Source: Butyriboletus loyo (taxonomy: Eukaryota > Basidiomycota > Agaricomycetes > Boletales > Boletaceae). Taken from it: a stretch of DNA of 64,000 nt. The notes below the pieces were generated by a model. The model searched no databases, had not been told where the DNA came from, and worked only from the letters and a program-made list of their open reading frames with translations. A program made the position numbers and the translations under genes. The stretch covers positions 124,001 through 188,000 of the forward strand of contig JBBPSI010000015.1 in the NCBI GenBank assembly GCA_038093515.1. The letters run 5' to 3'. Positions 25,114-34,701 of the stretch are shown piece after piece; positions within the stretch are counted from its first letter, which is position 1; each line of letters starts with the position of its first letter.

Positions 25114-25464
25114 CGAGATTCAACAGGGCTAGGTCAAGCTTGCAAGTGACGTGGGACTGCGGCGAGCTCGGAGTAAAAGTACGGTAACGGAGGTTCGGAA
25201 ACGATACGATAATGCTGATCACAGTCAATTATGGGAGTTGGTGGGTAAGTTAATGGTAAGGTTCAAGAGTTCAGGTTATAGCACAAAGGCAAGCTGACGA
25301 CAGCCTTGAAGCGAGTGCACTGTGCAGTATCACCGTCTCGCACGTGACCTCTCGGAAATCCATTTCTGTATTAGCGTAGATGGTTATCATCGTCTACTAA
25401 TTAGTATGTACTACTATCCTAGTCTTACGCAGGTACTGACAAGACTTAACAGAGGCCGTTCATT
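25114..25464. other. Intergenic region upstream of SLA1
   Basis: Between the SLA1 start and the stop of the upstream WLM protease gene, both on the minus strand. No frame of interest; presumably the SLA1 promoter. Confidence 0.5.
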
Positions 25465-27214
25465 CTACAACGGCCGTTGGTTCTCACCGACCCACCTCGA
25501 ATCTCCTCGTGGAGTGCCGCACGCAGAGCATGCTAGGTGATTCGGTCCGTTGGTGCTGACCGAGAGTCGGCGTTCCGTCCAAAAAAAAAAAAAAAGCGCT
25601 CACAGTGTACAAACCATACAATTCCATGAGACTGTGACGGCGGGAGTGGTGTGGGAAGTGAAGATGAGTTTTGACTGCGAGGTTTTCCGCTTCTTCCTCG
25701 GTCGTACAAAAGTTTCGTCATTCGGAGATGTCTTGATCCGATTAAACCCACTGGAGGCAGGACCACCCACTGCGCCAAATGTGCTGGTGGCAGCGGAGCC
25801 CCGAGGATCTCCAACGCCGCAGGCATCCCCACACTCTTCGGAAGAGTCAACGCTCGGCAGTAAGAATTCTGGTGCGGGATTGAACATCGTGGCCCTGAGC
25901 GCGTTCAAATCTTTATCTTCGATGACCTCCAGCAGTGTGCGACGACGGTCCTGATCTGTTTCAGAGTCCTGTTTCTCTTCAGCTTCTGGCTCCGAGTCAT
26001 CTCCGACGACTGGTGGTATAGGAAGATTTGAAGAGGACGCTTTGCCTTGGGGAGCTTGAATTCGTTGTTCAGCAGCTAGTGCACGCTCTTCCCTTGCCCG
26101 TTTACTGCATAGTACCATGACTATCAAAAAGACCTCGAAGAGAATCCATACCGACCTCCCAGCTTTCTTCCGGAACCCAGTACCATGGGATTTACTTTCC
26201 CCTTCCAGGTCCTCGTTCAAAGGTTTCCCAACAGAGTTGAATCCGCTTGAGTTGACTCGTGTTCCTGCCTTCCGTTTCTTCGATGTCTGCGGGCCCTTGA
26301 GTTTGCGGGGCCGGCGCATGACAGGCCGCGCTCTCGAATGAGCTCCACCACACTAATATATTCAGTCTAAGCAGAATCAACGTATTTAGAAAATGAAACG
26401 CCACCATATATTCGGGGAGCTCGCCCATCTCGATACCCTGCCCCGCAATTTTCGCGGAGTCGACTAGCCTGGTGCCAGATGACCAGTAACCTAAGACGTG
26501 GGGAGAAAGGGGAGGGTCAGGCGCGTCGTAAATGAAATGAAGTGGTCGGATATTGTACCGTCTCCGTAGTACCCTTTGCTTTGAAGGGCACGCACGTCCT
26601 GCTGGAGCTGACGCCAGAGAGTTTGGAACGTAGGTCCATGGTTCATGTGCTACGAAGAAGTTCTGCTGTAATTATCCTGCCATAGCAGTACGACTGTCTG
26701 CCAACCTTAATATGGGCCAACTAGCAGCAGAAGATCAGTAATGGATGTAATTGCAGAAGTCAAGCTCGTTATGGAATACCTCATGACATAGTGTACTCAT
26801 CAACCAGTGAGTGGGGAGCAGTGATCCCGTGGATGACCGTAAGACAAGCTCTTATGATGTCACATATGGGATCCATCGGGAGTTACATCCTAGGACAAAG
26901 AAGTGGAATTACCTATAGTCTCGCCGTGATTCCAGTTGCGTCCTGCAAAGACCCTGTTGTACTCGTACTAGAGCCCAGGTCAGATTTGCCTAGCCAGAGC
27001 TCACCATCATCGCAGAACTGATGAATCGCACCTCTTCAAGACTATTTACAGTAAATCCATGTGTTTTCATGATTGGTTTTACCTGAGCAGCGAGGGCGCG
27101 AAGAAGCTGGCGAGCAGCCTCCTCGACCGTGGGGTCATCCATTGGCAGAACGGTAATGAAATCGACATGAGGATTTGGATTAGGCTCGCGCTCATTGATG
27201 CGTAGGTGGACCAT
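25465..27214 (-). CDS. WSS1: Wss1-like WLM metalloprotease with C-terminal RanBP2-type zinc finger
   Basis: Wss1/SPRTN-type enzymes cut proteins cross-linked to DNA and SUMO-modified substrates. The start is MVHLRINEREPNPNPHVDF. The WLM core joins from small exons: YEYNRVFAGRNWNHGETI, ELVLRSSTGSLLPTHWLMST, LCHE, then a 15-nt exon LAHIK (26706-26720), then HMNHGPTFQTLWRQLQQ, DVRALQSKGYYGDG and YWSSGTRLVD. HExxH is therefore complete only after splicing. Downstream is a disordered region with basic clusters (RPRKKRKTSQ). The frame appears to stop after WNCMVCTL, but a donor at 25603 and an acceptor at 25556 remove a 48-nt intron holding a T15 run (minus strand) and continue TNGPNHLACSACGTPR, completing a W-x-C-x2-C...C-x2-C RanBP2/NZF finger, which often binds ubiquitin or SUMO. 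Ends at 25465. Confidence 0.9.
25581..25595. repeat. 15-nt A homopolymer inside a WSS1 intron
   Basis: On the coding (minus) strand this is a T15 tract near the 5' side of the last intron of the WLM protease gene. It is prone to length error in sequencing and to slippage, but being intronic it should not alter the protein. Confidence 0.9.
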
Positions 27215-27344
27215 TCGCGTATCGTCAGCTTCAGAGTCGCGGAGGTTGACGTTCAACTGAGGAAAGCGTGACGAAGCGATCGGTTGTAAATACAATGGTA
27301 ATTACAGAACTCCAGCATACAGTAGTACTATACACCTCTGGGGG

Positions 27345-28503
27345 TCAACTTATCGCCATGCTTGCACTTACACCAGCAGTGATCCCAGTACGCGCAGCAC
27401 CGGGAGCCAGGGCACTCGCTAACAAGTCTCTACAGTTCCTCAAGCGTTCTCGCCTCACCACAAACCATGAACTCTCCGAGTTTGGTACCGCAAGAGGAAC
27501 GCCAACGATTCCTTTCAAGTGTGCTTCTTGAACCGCTTTCACCAATGAGTCAACCTCTGCCTCCGAATCAAGATCGTCTAGGTTCTCTGCTGCGTCGTCA
27601 CCTTCCAACCGACTTGTTATGGTAGGCACTTGAGTCTTCTTCGGCGCTTTCTTCGTTGCTGCCTTGTTGGGATCCATACCAGATGCAATTGCAGCCTCCA
27701 TCGCGAGTCTTTTCTTCTCCGCCTTTTCCTTCTCTCTCTTTTCTTTCTTCTCCGCCTTGGTTTCCTTCTTCACCGGCTCGACCCAATTGGGGTTATTGGC
27801 TCGATTCCACTCGAGAAGTAGTTCATCATACGGTTTTGAACGTCCCTGTACCGCTCGCTTCGCTCCCATCGAGTGCGCTTTACAAGTGAGCGAGCGCGAG
27901 CATGGGAGGCCCTTATCATTGATGACACCGCACTGCTTATCATAGTCCACTGGGCCTTTGGTCCGTCCCTTTGTGATCTTTGTCTTCTTCTTGGTGGGTT
28001 CGGACGGGTCATCTCCTTCTTCACCATCCACTCCGCGCTTCTTGCCTTTCTTCAACTCCACTGTCAGACAAATGCATACCACGATATCGGGTTAATCCGT
28101 GATAGCGCGTGGAAAGGATTGATTGATTGATACCTTCACCATCTGCCGACTTACTCTTGACCCACTTCTTGCCCGATCGTATGTCGCTACAATTTGCTGG
28201 AGTGGTGCATGACATCAACACAAGAAGCTTGTGCGCAGGTGTATTGAACTCACCCGCATGGTCAGATATGGCACTCCGTAGTACTGGCTTATCACAGTCA
28301 CTACAACGAACAACACCAAGATCTGATCTCAGTGGCTCAACACCAAAGATTTTCATGTCGCGTGCAGAAAGCCATGATGTTGGGGGTGAAGGCAACTCTG
28401 CGACCTGTGCTTCTGTTGGTGGTGTATTAGAGCGCGGGGGAGTCAGCGCATCCCAGGAGAAAGGTGGTGGTGAATGACTAGGTCGTTTGAGTCTGAGCCC
28501 CAT
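27345..28503 (-). CDS. SGF73: SGF73, SAGA deubiquitinase-module subunit (SCA7 domain)
   Basis: Anchors the H2B deubiquitinase module to SAGA, as ataxin-7 does in animals. The start MGLRLKRPSHSPPPFSWDAL is followed by an N-terminal zinc-binding region with VVRCSDCDKPVLRSAISDH. The SCA7 domain reads VDYDKQCGVINDKGLPCSRS, LTCKAHSMGAKRAVQGRSKP and YDELLLEWNR, with the Cys/His zinc ligands kept. A long Lys/Glu stretch (about 27650-27790) follows, then SSWFVVRRERLRNCRDLLAS near the end. I took the first in-frame stop (27345); a possible splice site at GCT-GGT near 27369 could change the last residues. At least two introns. Confidence 0.93.
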
Positions 28504-28899
28504 GGTCGTTCCTGTCCAGACATGGTACGGGACAGTGCCACACGAAACTGAATTACGTAAACGACTTGGAGTGAACGGCTTCAAAGTTTCGAAATGACAT
28601 TAATAGCCGCAAGCACAATGCTACTCAAGGGAGTTCTCCAGAGACGACAACCTCCCTTTGCTCCGCTGGGAAGCGAACCAAGTTTACTGTACTGGTGGGT
28701 AGCGGCAAGCAGATGCAACTGAAGTAATAATGCCTCCTGGCGAGTGTTCCTCCTCGCGCTCAAGAGCAAGGGTTGCATTGTGTTGACGGGTCAATGATTG
28801 CATTCGCTGAGTCTCGGAGGCATCTTTGGGAGAAGGACAGATTATTTCTGACGATGACGCAATGTGAACATCGACGAGTTGTTTAGGTAGAGGACCAAG
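28504..28899. other. Intergenic region upstream of SGF73
   Basis: No recognisable exon; between the SGF73 start and the stop of the small orphan gene on the same strand. Confidence 0.5.
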
Positions 28900-29291
28900 T
28901 TAATCTTTCGGAACCCAAAGTTCATAGAGCTGCTTATCTGCCGCATCGAAGCATGTGAGGAGTGTAGTGTCTGACCGTATGGTTATCTTGCGAACGGCAA
29001 GGAATCCAGCCGATGTGTGAGCGCGGACGGCGAGGGTGTCCGTCTGATGGAAACCGGTGCTAACACCGGACTCAGATATCGTTGTCGAAGATGGAGAGGT
29101 AGTGACGTCCTTGAGAGAATCGTCATCGAACGGGCGCGAGAGACATGAATAGGATAGGCTTACCTGGGTCGAATTAATGGAGCGATCCCTGAGGAGAGAC
29201 ATGGAGGTCGATGGGATGTTTTCTGAATAGAATGTAATGGTCAGGACGAGAACGCGGAGTGTGAAGGAGACAGACCTGCTGCACTCGACAT
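28900..29291 (-). CDS. Small conserved-looking protein of unknown function
   Basis: I do not recognise the family. Three exons are inferred: MSSAA (29291 down), then NIPSTSMSLLRDRSINSTQ, a gtaagc donor and a short intron (about 29109-29163), then DVTTSPSSTTISESGVSTGF to the stop at 28900. The spliced protein is about 96 residues with a Ser/Thr-rich N-terminal half and a more ordered C-terminal half: TLAVRAHTSAGFLAVRKITI, LLTCFDAADKQLYELWVPKD. Alternating hydrophobic residues there suggest beta strands. No signal peptide or membrane segment. It diverges from VID27 with 78 bp between starts, so the two probably share a promoter. Confidence 0.65.
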
Positions 29292-29369
29292 GATGGTTTG
29301 GTTGTGCAATCGTGTCACAGAGCACGTAACGCGTCTGTCACAGCGCGCCATTCTTTCCGACTTGCCACA

Positions 29370-32213
29370 ATGAACATCTTCAGGAGCTGTAAGTCGCGAT
29401 AAGTTTTCGGACACGACATCCACACTGACGCCAGCGAAAAGTAATAGGAAAAGTCTGGCGTAAGCACGAGCTCACGCTGATCTTCCTCCACTCAACTCAT
29501 AGTGTGTCTTCAGAGGATCCTAACGCCACTGAAGTGGTCAAATGTGAATCGGGTCAACTGTATCTTGTCAGACCAGGAAACGTGCGATCTTCCAGGGAAT
29601 GCATGTATGCTTTCGCGTCTCCAATCCGTTTCCCGCATCAGCTACATATTCGCTCGCAGTTACAACGAGGCAATCGCCACCGTAAGACGGGTCCCCTCTC
29701 TCGAGCACAACTTCCAACTTGTTATCACCCGCGTATACGAGGAAGGTGATCAAGAATTACTAGAGGACGAAGACGAAAGTGCGTCATACTATATCTCCGT
29801 TGAGCTCCACTTACCATGTTCCAGCTGATGAAGAGAAGGTCTTCCTTATCAGCGAAGAGCTCGAGTTCCGAACCGGTCCGGGACAAACTCCACAAGAAGC
29901 TTCCTTTGTGTGGCGTGATCTGGATGGCGATGTCGACGAACTTTACGAGTTTCTCATGACAGAGGAGACAAACGAACCCACGCGTGCATTCTTCGAAACT
30001 TGCATGTACCGCGCCATGTATGAGCGCAAGTACAGAACAAGTGGTGATAACATCCGAGACTCGGAACTTGAAGAATTTATCTGGAAGTGAGTATCCTATC
30101 ACGTTCCAGGAACACGATCCGTTCAAAGCATCTCGCTCCAGGCCTCCTCCACCAAAGAGTACTAGAGCAAAAGCCACCAAAGAGAAAGGTACCGCAGCTC
30201 GGAAGGAGGCGAGCAACCTTCCAGCAGTCACTTTGGCAGAGACAGAAGATGTTTCGGCTGTTAAACAACCTGTTATCTCCACGCCGAAGAAAGCCGTCGG
30301 TAAATCTAAACTTGTCCCACACGGTGCAGATTTACCAGAAATCGCTGAGGCTCAAGCCTATTTTTTCGCTTGGGACTTGGAGGCTGATGGATTTGTGTCT
30401 GCGTATGACGAAGTCCTCGATGCAAAAATCGTTGAGCGCACTTCCGGTGATTATAATTACTGGATTGCCGCAACGTGCGATGAGGGCGACCTGATAATGC
30501 ACAAGATCGCCTCTGACATGAACCCTCGATGGTCTCAACAGACGCATTCCCTCACTTGGAATTATAATCTTGGGGGAACTTACGGAAGCTGGGCGTTTCA
30601 GTTCACCTCCTCGGAAGGATACGAAAGGTTCAAGGCAGCTTTTACCAAAGCGGGATGGGAAACGCTACATCGGGTACCTTGGACTAAAATCAAGGTGAGC
30701 TAATCTTGGCATCAGTTGACAGCATATCCTAATCTTCCATTAGCCGGACGAACAAGCATATGTCATGAGTTCCAATTCTGAAGATGTGGAGATGCGTGAT
30801 ACAGAAGACGAAGAGGGAGATGAGGAGGAGGTTTTGTCCGAGCTCGATCCTGATGAAGGTGGTTTCTTTATTCTCTGAAAGTAGCTTCGTGTTCCTGATT
30901 GTCACAGAGCGAAGCGACGAAGAGGAAGACGAGGACTCATGTTCCATTCCAAGGCTCTCTGGAGAGCGTAACTCGATGCTAACGGTTGGATATAAAGGCG
31001 ACCGCTCATACGTTGTGCGGGGGAATAATATCGGCGTCTTCTCTCACACTGGTGGCAATCAAGTGAAGTACTTTGCAACCATTAGCAAGGTTTCGACTAC
31101 CAAAGGAAAGGAATTCAAACCGCGAGAGGTAAATTCGTTCGTACGTATCTGGGTAGAAATATCCTGATCAGTGTGGAAGGTTATGCTACACGATCAAGAC
31201 ACGAAAATGATCTTAATGAACCCTTCTGACCCTCACTCGTTGTATAACATGGACATTGAACGTGGAAAAGTCGTAGAGGAATGGAAGGTCCACGAGGATG
31301 TTATGGTCGACCACATGGCACCCGATAACAAATTTGCTCAAACGACCCGAGAGCAGACTCTTGTTGGTGCATCGCACAACGCGCTCTTCCGTATCGACCC
31401 GCGTATCTCTGGAAACAAAATGGTGGATAGTCAATATAAACAGTACGTCAGCAAGAACAAGTTTTCCGGCGTTGCGACTACGGCCAGTGGTAAACTCGCT
31501 GTGGCGAGTGAGAAGGGTGATATCAGACTCTTTGACTGCATCGGCAAGAATGCAAAGACAGCGTTACCACCTCTTGGAGATCCTATCGTCGGTATTGATG
31601 TTACTGCCAACGGACGGTGGATAGTCGCAACAACGAAGGGCTATTTGCTCCTTATCGACACACTTATTGGCGAGGGCAGATATGCTGGCTCCCTTGGTTT
31701 CGACCGCAGTTTTCCTGCGGACGCGAAGCCGATGCCACGGCGACTTACATTGCGTGCAGAACATGTTGCATACATGAATCACGAGATCAGTTTCTCTCCC
31801 GCTCGGTAGGTACAATTCGGATCCCAATTCAGGCGGTATATGGACTGTGTTTTGGCTAGGTTTAACCAAGTGGAGGGCGAAGAAGAGAATGCGATAGTGA
31901 CGTCGACTGGCCAATATGTGATAGCTTGGGACTTTAAGAAGGTGAAGAAGGGGCAACTTGACAAGTACGAGATCAAGAAGTATGAGGATAACGTGGTGCA
32001 GGATAACTTCAAGTTTGGAGATGACAAAGAGATTGTAAGCGAAGCTGTTTCTTTGACGGGAAGTTTCGTGCTGAACAAACGATTCAGATTGTTGCTTTGG
32101 AGAACAACGTGTTGGCAATCAATAAGAAGAATCTGAAGAGGCCGACCAGAACATCGCTTGCTCCGATGAGCAGTTTACAGAGCAAGTCGAGCATCGTGAA
32201 TAGTCCTTACTGA
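29370..32213 (+). CDS. VID27: VID27-family protein
   Basis: A fungal cytoplasmic protein first linked in yeast to vacuolar import and degradation; its biochemical role is unclear. Exon 1 is tiny (MNIFRS), then EDPNATEVVKCESGQLYLVR, the usual family opening. Conserved parts include FNQ-type loop FQLVITRVYEEGDQELL, VFLISEELEFRTG, VWRDLDGDVDELYEFLMTEE, YERKYRTSGDN and the PH-like segment YFFAWDLEADGFV to FTKAGWETLHR. After an acidic linker (DTEDEEGDEEEVLSELDPDE) comes the beta-propeller-like C-terminal half: MLTVGYKGDRSYVVRGNNIG, MILMNPSDPHSLYNMDIERG, SGVATTASGKLAVASEKGDI and IVGIDVTANGRWIVATTKG. It ends SLQSKSSIVNSPY. The full family architecture is present. Confidence 0.93.
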
Positions 32214-32361
32214 CTACATCCTGTGTGATGGGGTCTTTGTCAAGTTGAAGGCGAAAGGACGGATACCGTGTACAGGTAGCATGCAGTACTGTTGAGTGTT
32301 ACAAAACATGGGTGGTCTCCTATATAGTAACTTATGTGGTTTAAATGAGGAAATAAATCTT

Positions 32362-32945
32362 TCAACTCTTCTGCAAGTGTGAGGCTGACTGAGAGCTCGG
32401 TGGCCGATCTCTGGCATCTACGTACCTCCATATGCCGAGATGCCACATGATCCTTGGTATCATCAAGCTGACCCCCAAGACGACCGTGGCCCATAGCATT
32501 GGACTCCACTGCGTGACATCCCAGCGGTCATCACCCAACGCCCACAAGGTGACATAGAGATGTAAAACGTCCCCGATAAGAAGAGGAAGGAGGAAGGAAC
32601 GGACAATCTTTTCCTGGAGAGCAGGCTGGGAAGCCAAGTGGTCTCTCGCAGCAGTGAGGACGAAGATATTGAGGAGGCCCATGAGGGCACAAACGTGGGC
32701 GAGTTGGATGACTGTTACGATGGAAGCCTTTGGGAGAGCGGGAGGAGGGGGACTGCCTAGTGGCCAGGGAGCTTGAGTGTTATGAGCCTGGGGATTTGTC
32801 GGTATCGGTGGAAGGAAAAGGAGAAGAAGATTACCGTTTCGGGATCACAGAGGGTCCCGACGAAGCCGATGATGGTCAAGGCAGGTTCATAAAAGGCGAA
32901 AAGAGCGTAGTAGAAGTCGGGAATGGCAGAACACGGCGGCTGCAT
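32362..32945 (-). CDS. DUF7704-type small integral membrane protein
   Basis: Starts MQPPCSAIPDFYYALFAFYE, typical of a family of fungal four-helix membrane proteins of unknown function (DUF7704; the name is from memory). After the first helix (PALTIIGFVGTL) an intron follows; then VIQLAHVCALMGLLNIFVLT, FLLPLLIGDVLHLYVTLWAL and WATVVLGVSLMIPRIMWHLG give three more hydrophobic segments. The C-terminal tail is short and polar (ARDRPPSSQSASHLQKS). No catalytic motif is visible. It converges on VID27 with 148 bp between stops. Confidence 0.75.
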
Positions 32946-33295
32946 CAGGCAAACGGCGAGCTGGAAAAACAACTTGGCATATGTCCGAATCGGATCACGT
33001 GAGCATCGACACGACACAGCCAGGGTCGACCGGCCCTAACCAAGAATGAATAAATAAATACCTGCGCGCTCGCCCTGTCTTTCGCCATGGTCCATCTTTA
33101 ACCCAGGCGGACAGCAGCAGCACGACCACGCTGGTCCACTAAATGGCGAGGACCCAGATCGACAATGAGGGTTTAAATGCGAGTCCCTCCGTCCATGTGG
33201 GGCAATGCTTCGCGCCCATCGAACATTTACCGTAGTCGAATACAATTTGAATCCATTTACCGCTTTTAGAAGTCCTCCAGTTTGTTTCCTTCCCG
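32946..33295. other. Intergenic region, divergent promoter of DUF7704 gene and SVP26
   Basis: No coding exon seen. The two flanking genes start outward from it, so it likely carries both promoters. Confidence 0.5.
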
Positions 33296-34408
33296 ATGTT
33301 TTTGCTTCACTATCTTAGGTGTGCGTCGTTCCAGCTCCACAATTCTGTCTTTCATGCCCTCTTCCCTTCAGTTATGTCGCCGCTCTGGCTGCTTTCGTCT
33401 TCGTGACCCTTTCTCTCGGTTGGTCTCCCTCCCTGCCACGGCTCTTCGTTGGTCTGATCAAATTCAAGCTAGCGGATTGCTCTACGTTTCCGAATTGATT
33501 GAAGAACACTCTCGTCTTGCCAAGCTGATTGGTCAGAGAGGGACCCATGTCTGTACACTCTCCTCTCTCTCTCTCTCTCGAGGACGCTCACATCCGTTCT
33601 TCTAGACTATCATTACTTTGCACGTATTGCTTTATGTCAACGATTCTCTCCCCCTGCCCCAAACGATATTCTCAATCGTCTGCCATATAGTATATTTGCA
33701 GAACTTCTCGTCCCATTGGCCGCTCATCTCCCTGTCTTCCACTTCATTCATTGCTTCCTGTGCGATGGCTATCACGAATCACTTTCTGTGGTTCATTCAC
33801 TTCTCTCGCCTCGCTCGCGATGCGAGACAAACCTATAGGCATCGTGCCCCGGTCTCTGACGTACCCGGTTTCGCAGACATCGCAACCTTTTTTGGGATTT
33901 GTGTCTGGCTTGTCCCACTCTTCTTATTCTTGAGCTTGAGCGCTAATGACAATGCTCTTCCCACATCTTTCGGTACTTTTCTCGTTTCCATGTCTTGGCC
34001 TTTAACTGAAGTGCATCATCAGGTAATGTCGTGGACCCGCCTGCTGGCGCTCAGCGATCCAAATCTTCATTGTTCAAATCCATGTTTTCTGTCATTTCCA
34101 AGGACAGGATTCTGGCCTCGGACAAGCCAAACGAGTTGATCATTCCTCCATCCTCAGCTTCAGCTCCCGTTTATCCGTTGCCATCACCTTCTACATCATC
34201 GCTCCATTCGCCTTTCATTTCGCCTCCGCCACGTAGCCCGCAAAACTCAAGTCACACATCTCTGCCCGAGATCCATCCCACGTATTTTCAGCAAACCCGG
34301 TTCTCCCAACATTCACCAGAAGTTTTTAAAGCGGTGGCGGACGGTGGTTCTGTGCTTTCATCCAGACGGAATCCGAGCTCTAGACATGACCGTTCTGTCG
34401 ACCAATGA
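33296..34408 (+). CDS. SVP26: SVP26/TEX261-family ER-Golgi cargo receptor
   Basis: A polytopic membrane protein that packs certain type II glycosyltransferases into COPII vesicles. Exon 1 is 23 nt (MFLLHYLS), then YVAALAAFVFVTLSLASGLL, YVSELIEEHSRLAKLIGQRG, TIITLHVLLYVNDSLPLPQT, IFSIVCHIVYLQNFSSHWPL, SFIASCAMAITNHFLWF, then FADIATFFGICVWLVPLFLF and LSLSANDNALPTSF. Four hydrophobic helices are evident. Four introns are inferred, each 45-70 nt and pyrimidine-rich. The last exon, joined at about 34022, adds a long Ser/Pro-rich cytosolic tail (SAPVYPLPSPSTSSLHSPF) to the stop at 34408. Confidence 0.92.
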
Positions 34409-34701
34409 AGGGACAAGTCGTTGCAGGCCTTGTGTTAGTCACGAACATGTGTTCTGTAGGGTACTTCATTAGTGCTACGCATCGGGTGCAGACATGAAAT
34501 CGACATCAACGCCGGTGATTGTCTACCTTCGACAGAAACCAGTGCAAAGGACTTGGAATCACGTAAAATACGGGGTGCTGTGTATTCATCATCCCACTCG
34601 TGTGACCGCAGCTCCCTACGTATCGAACTTTTCTCGTTCTGCAGCCTGGCGTGAGCTTGATCACGATTTCTAGCCCCAATCAGAGTCGCTTCTTCGTATC
34701 G

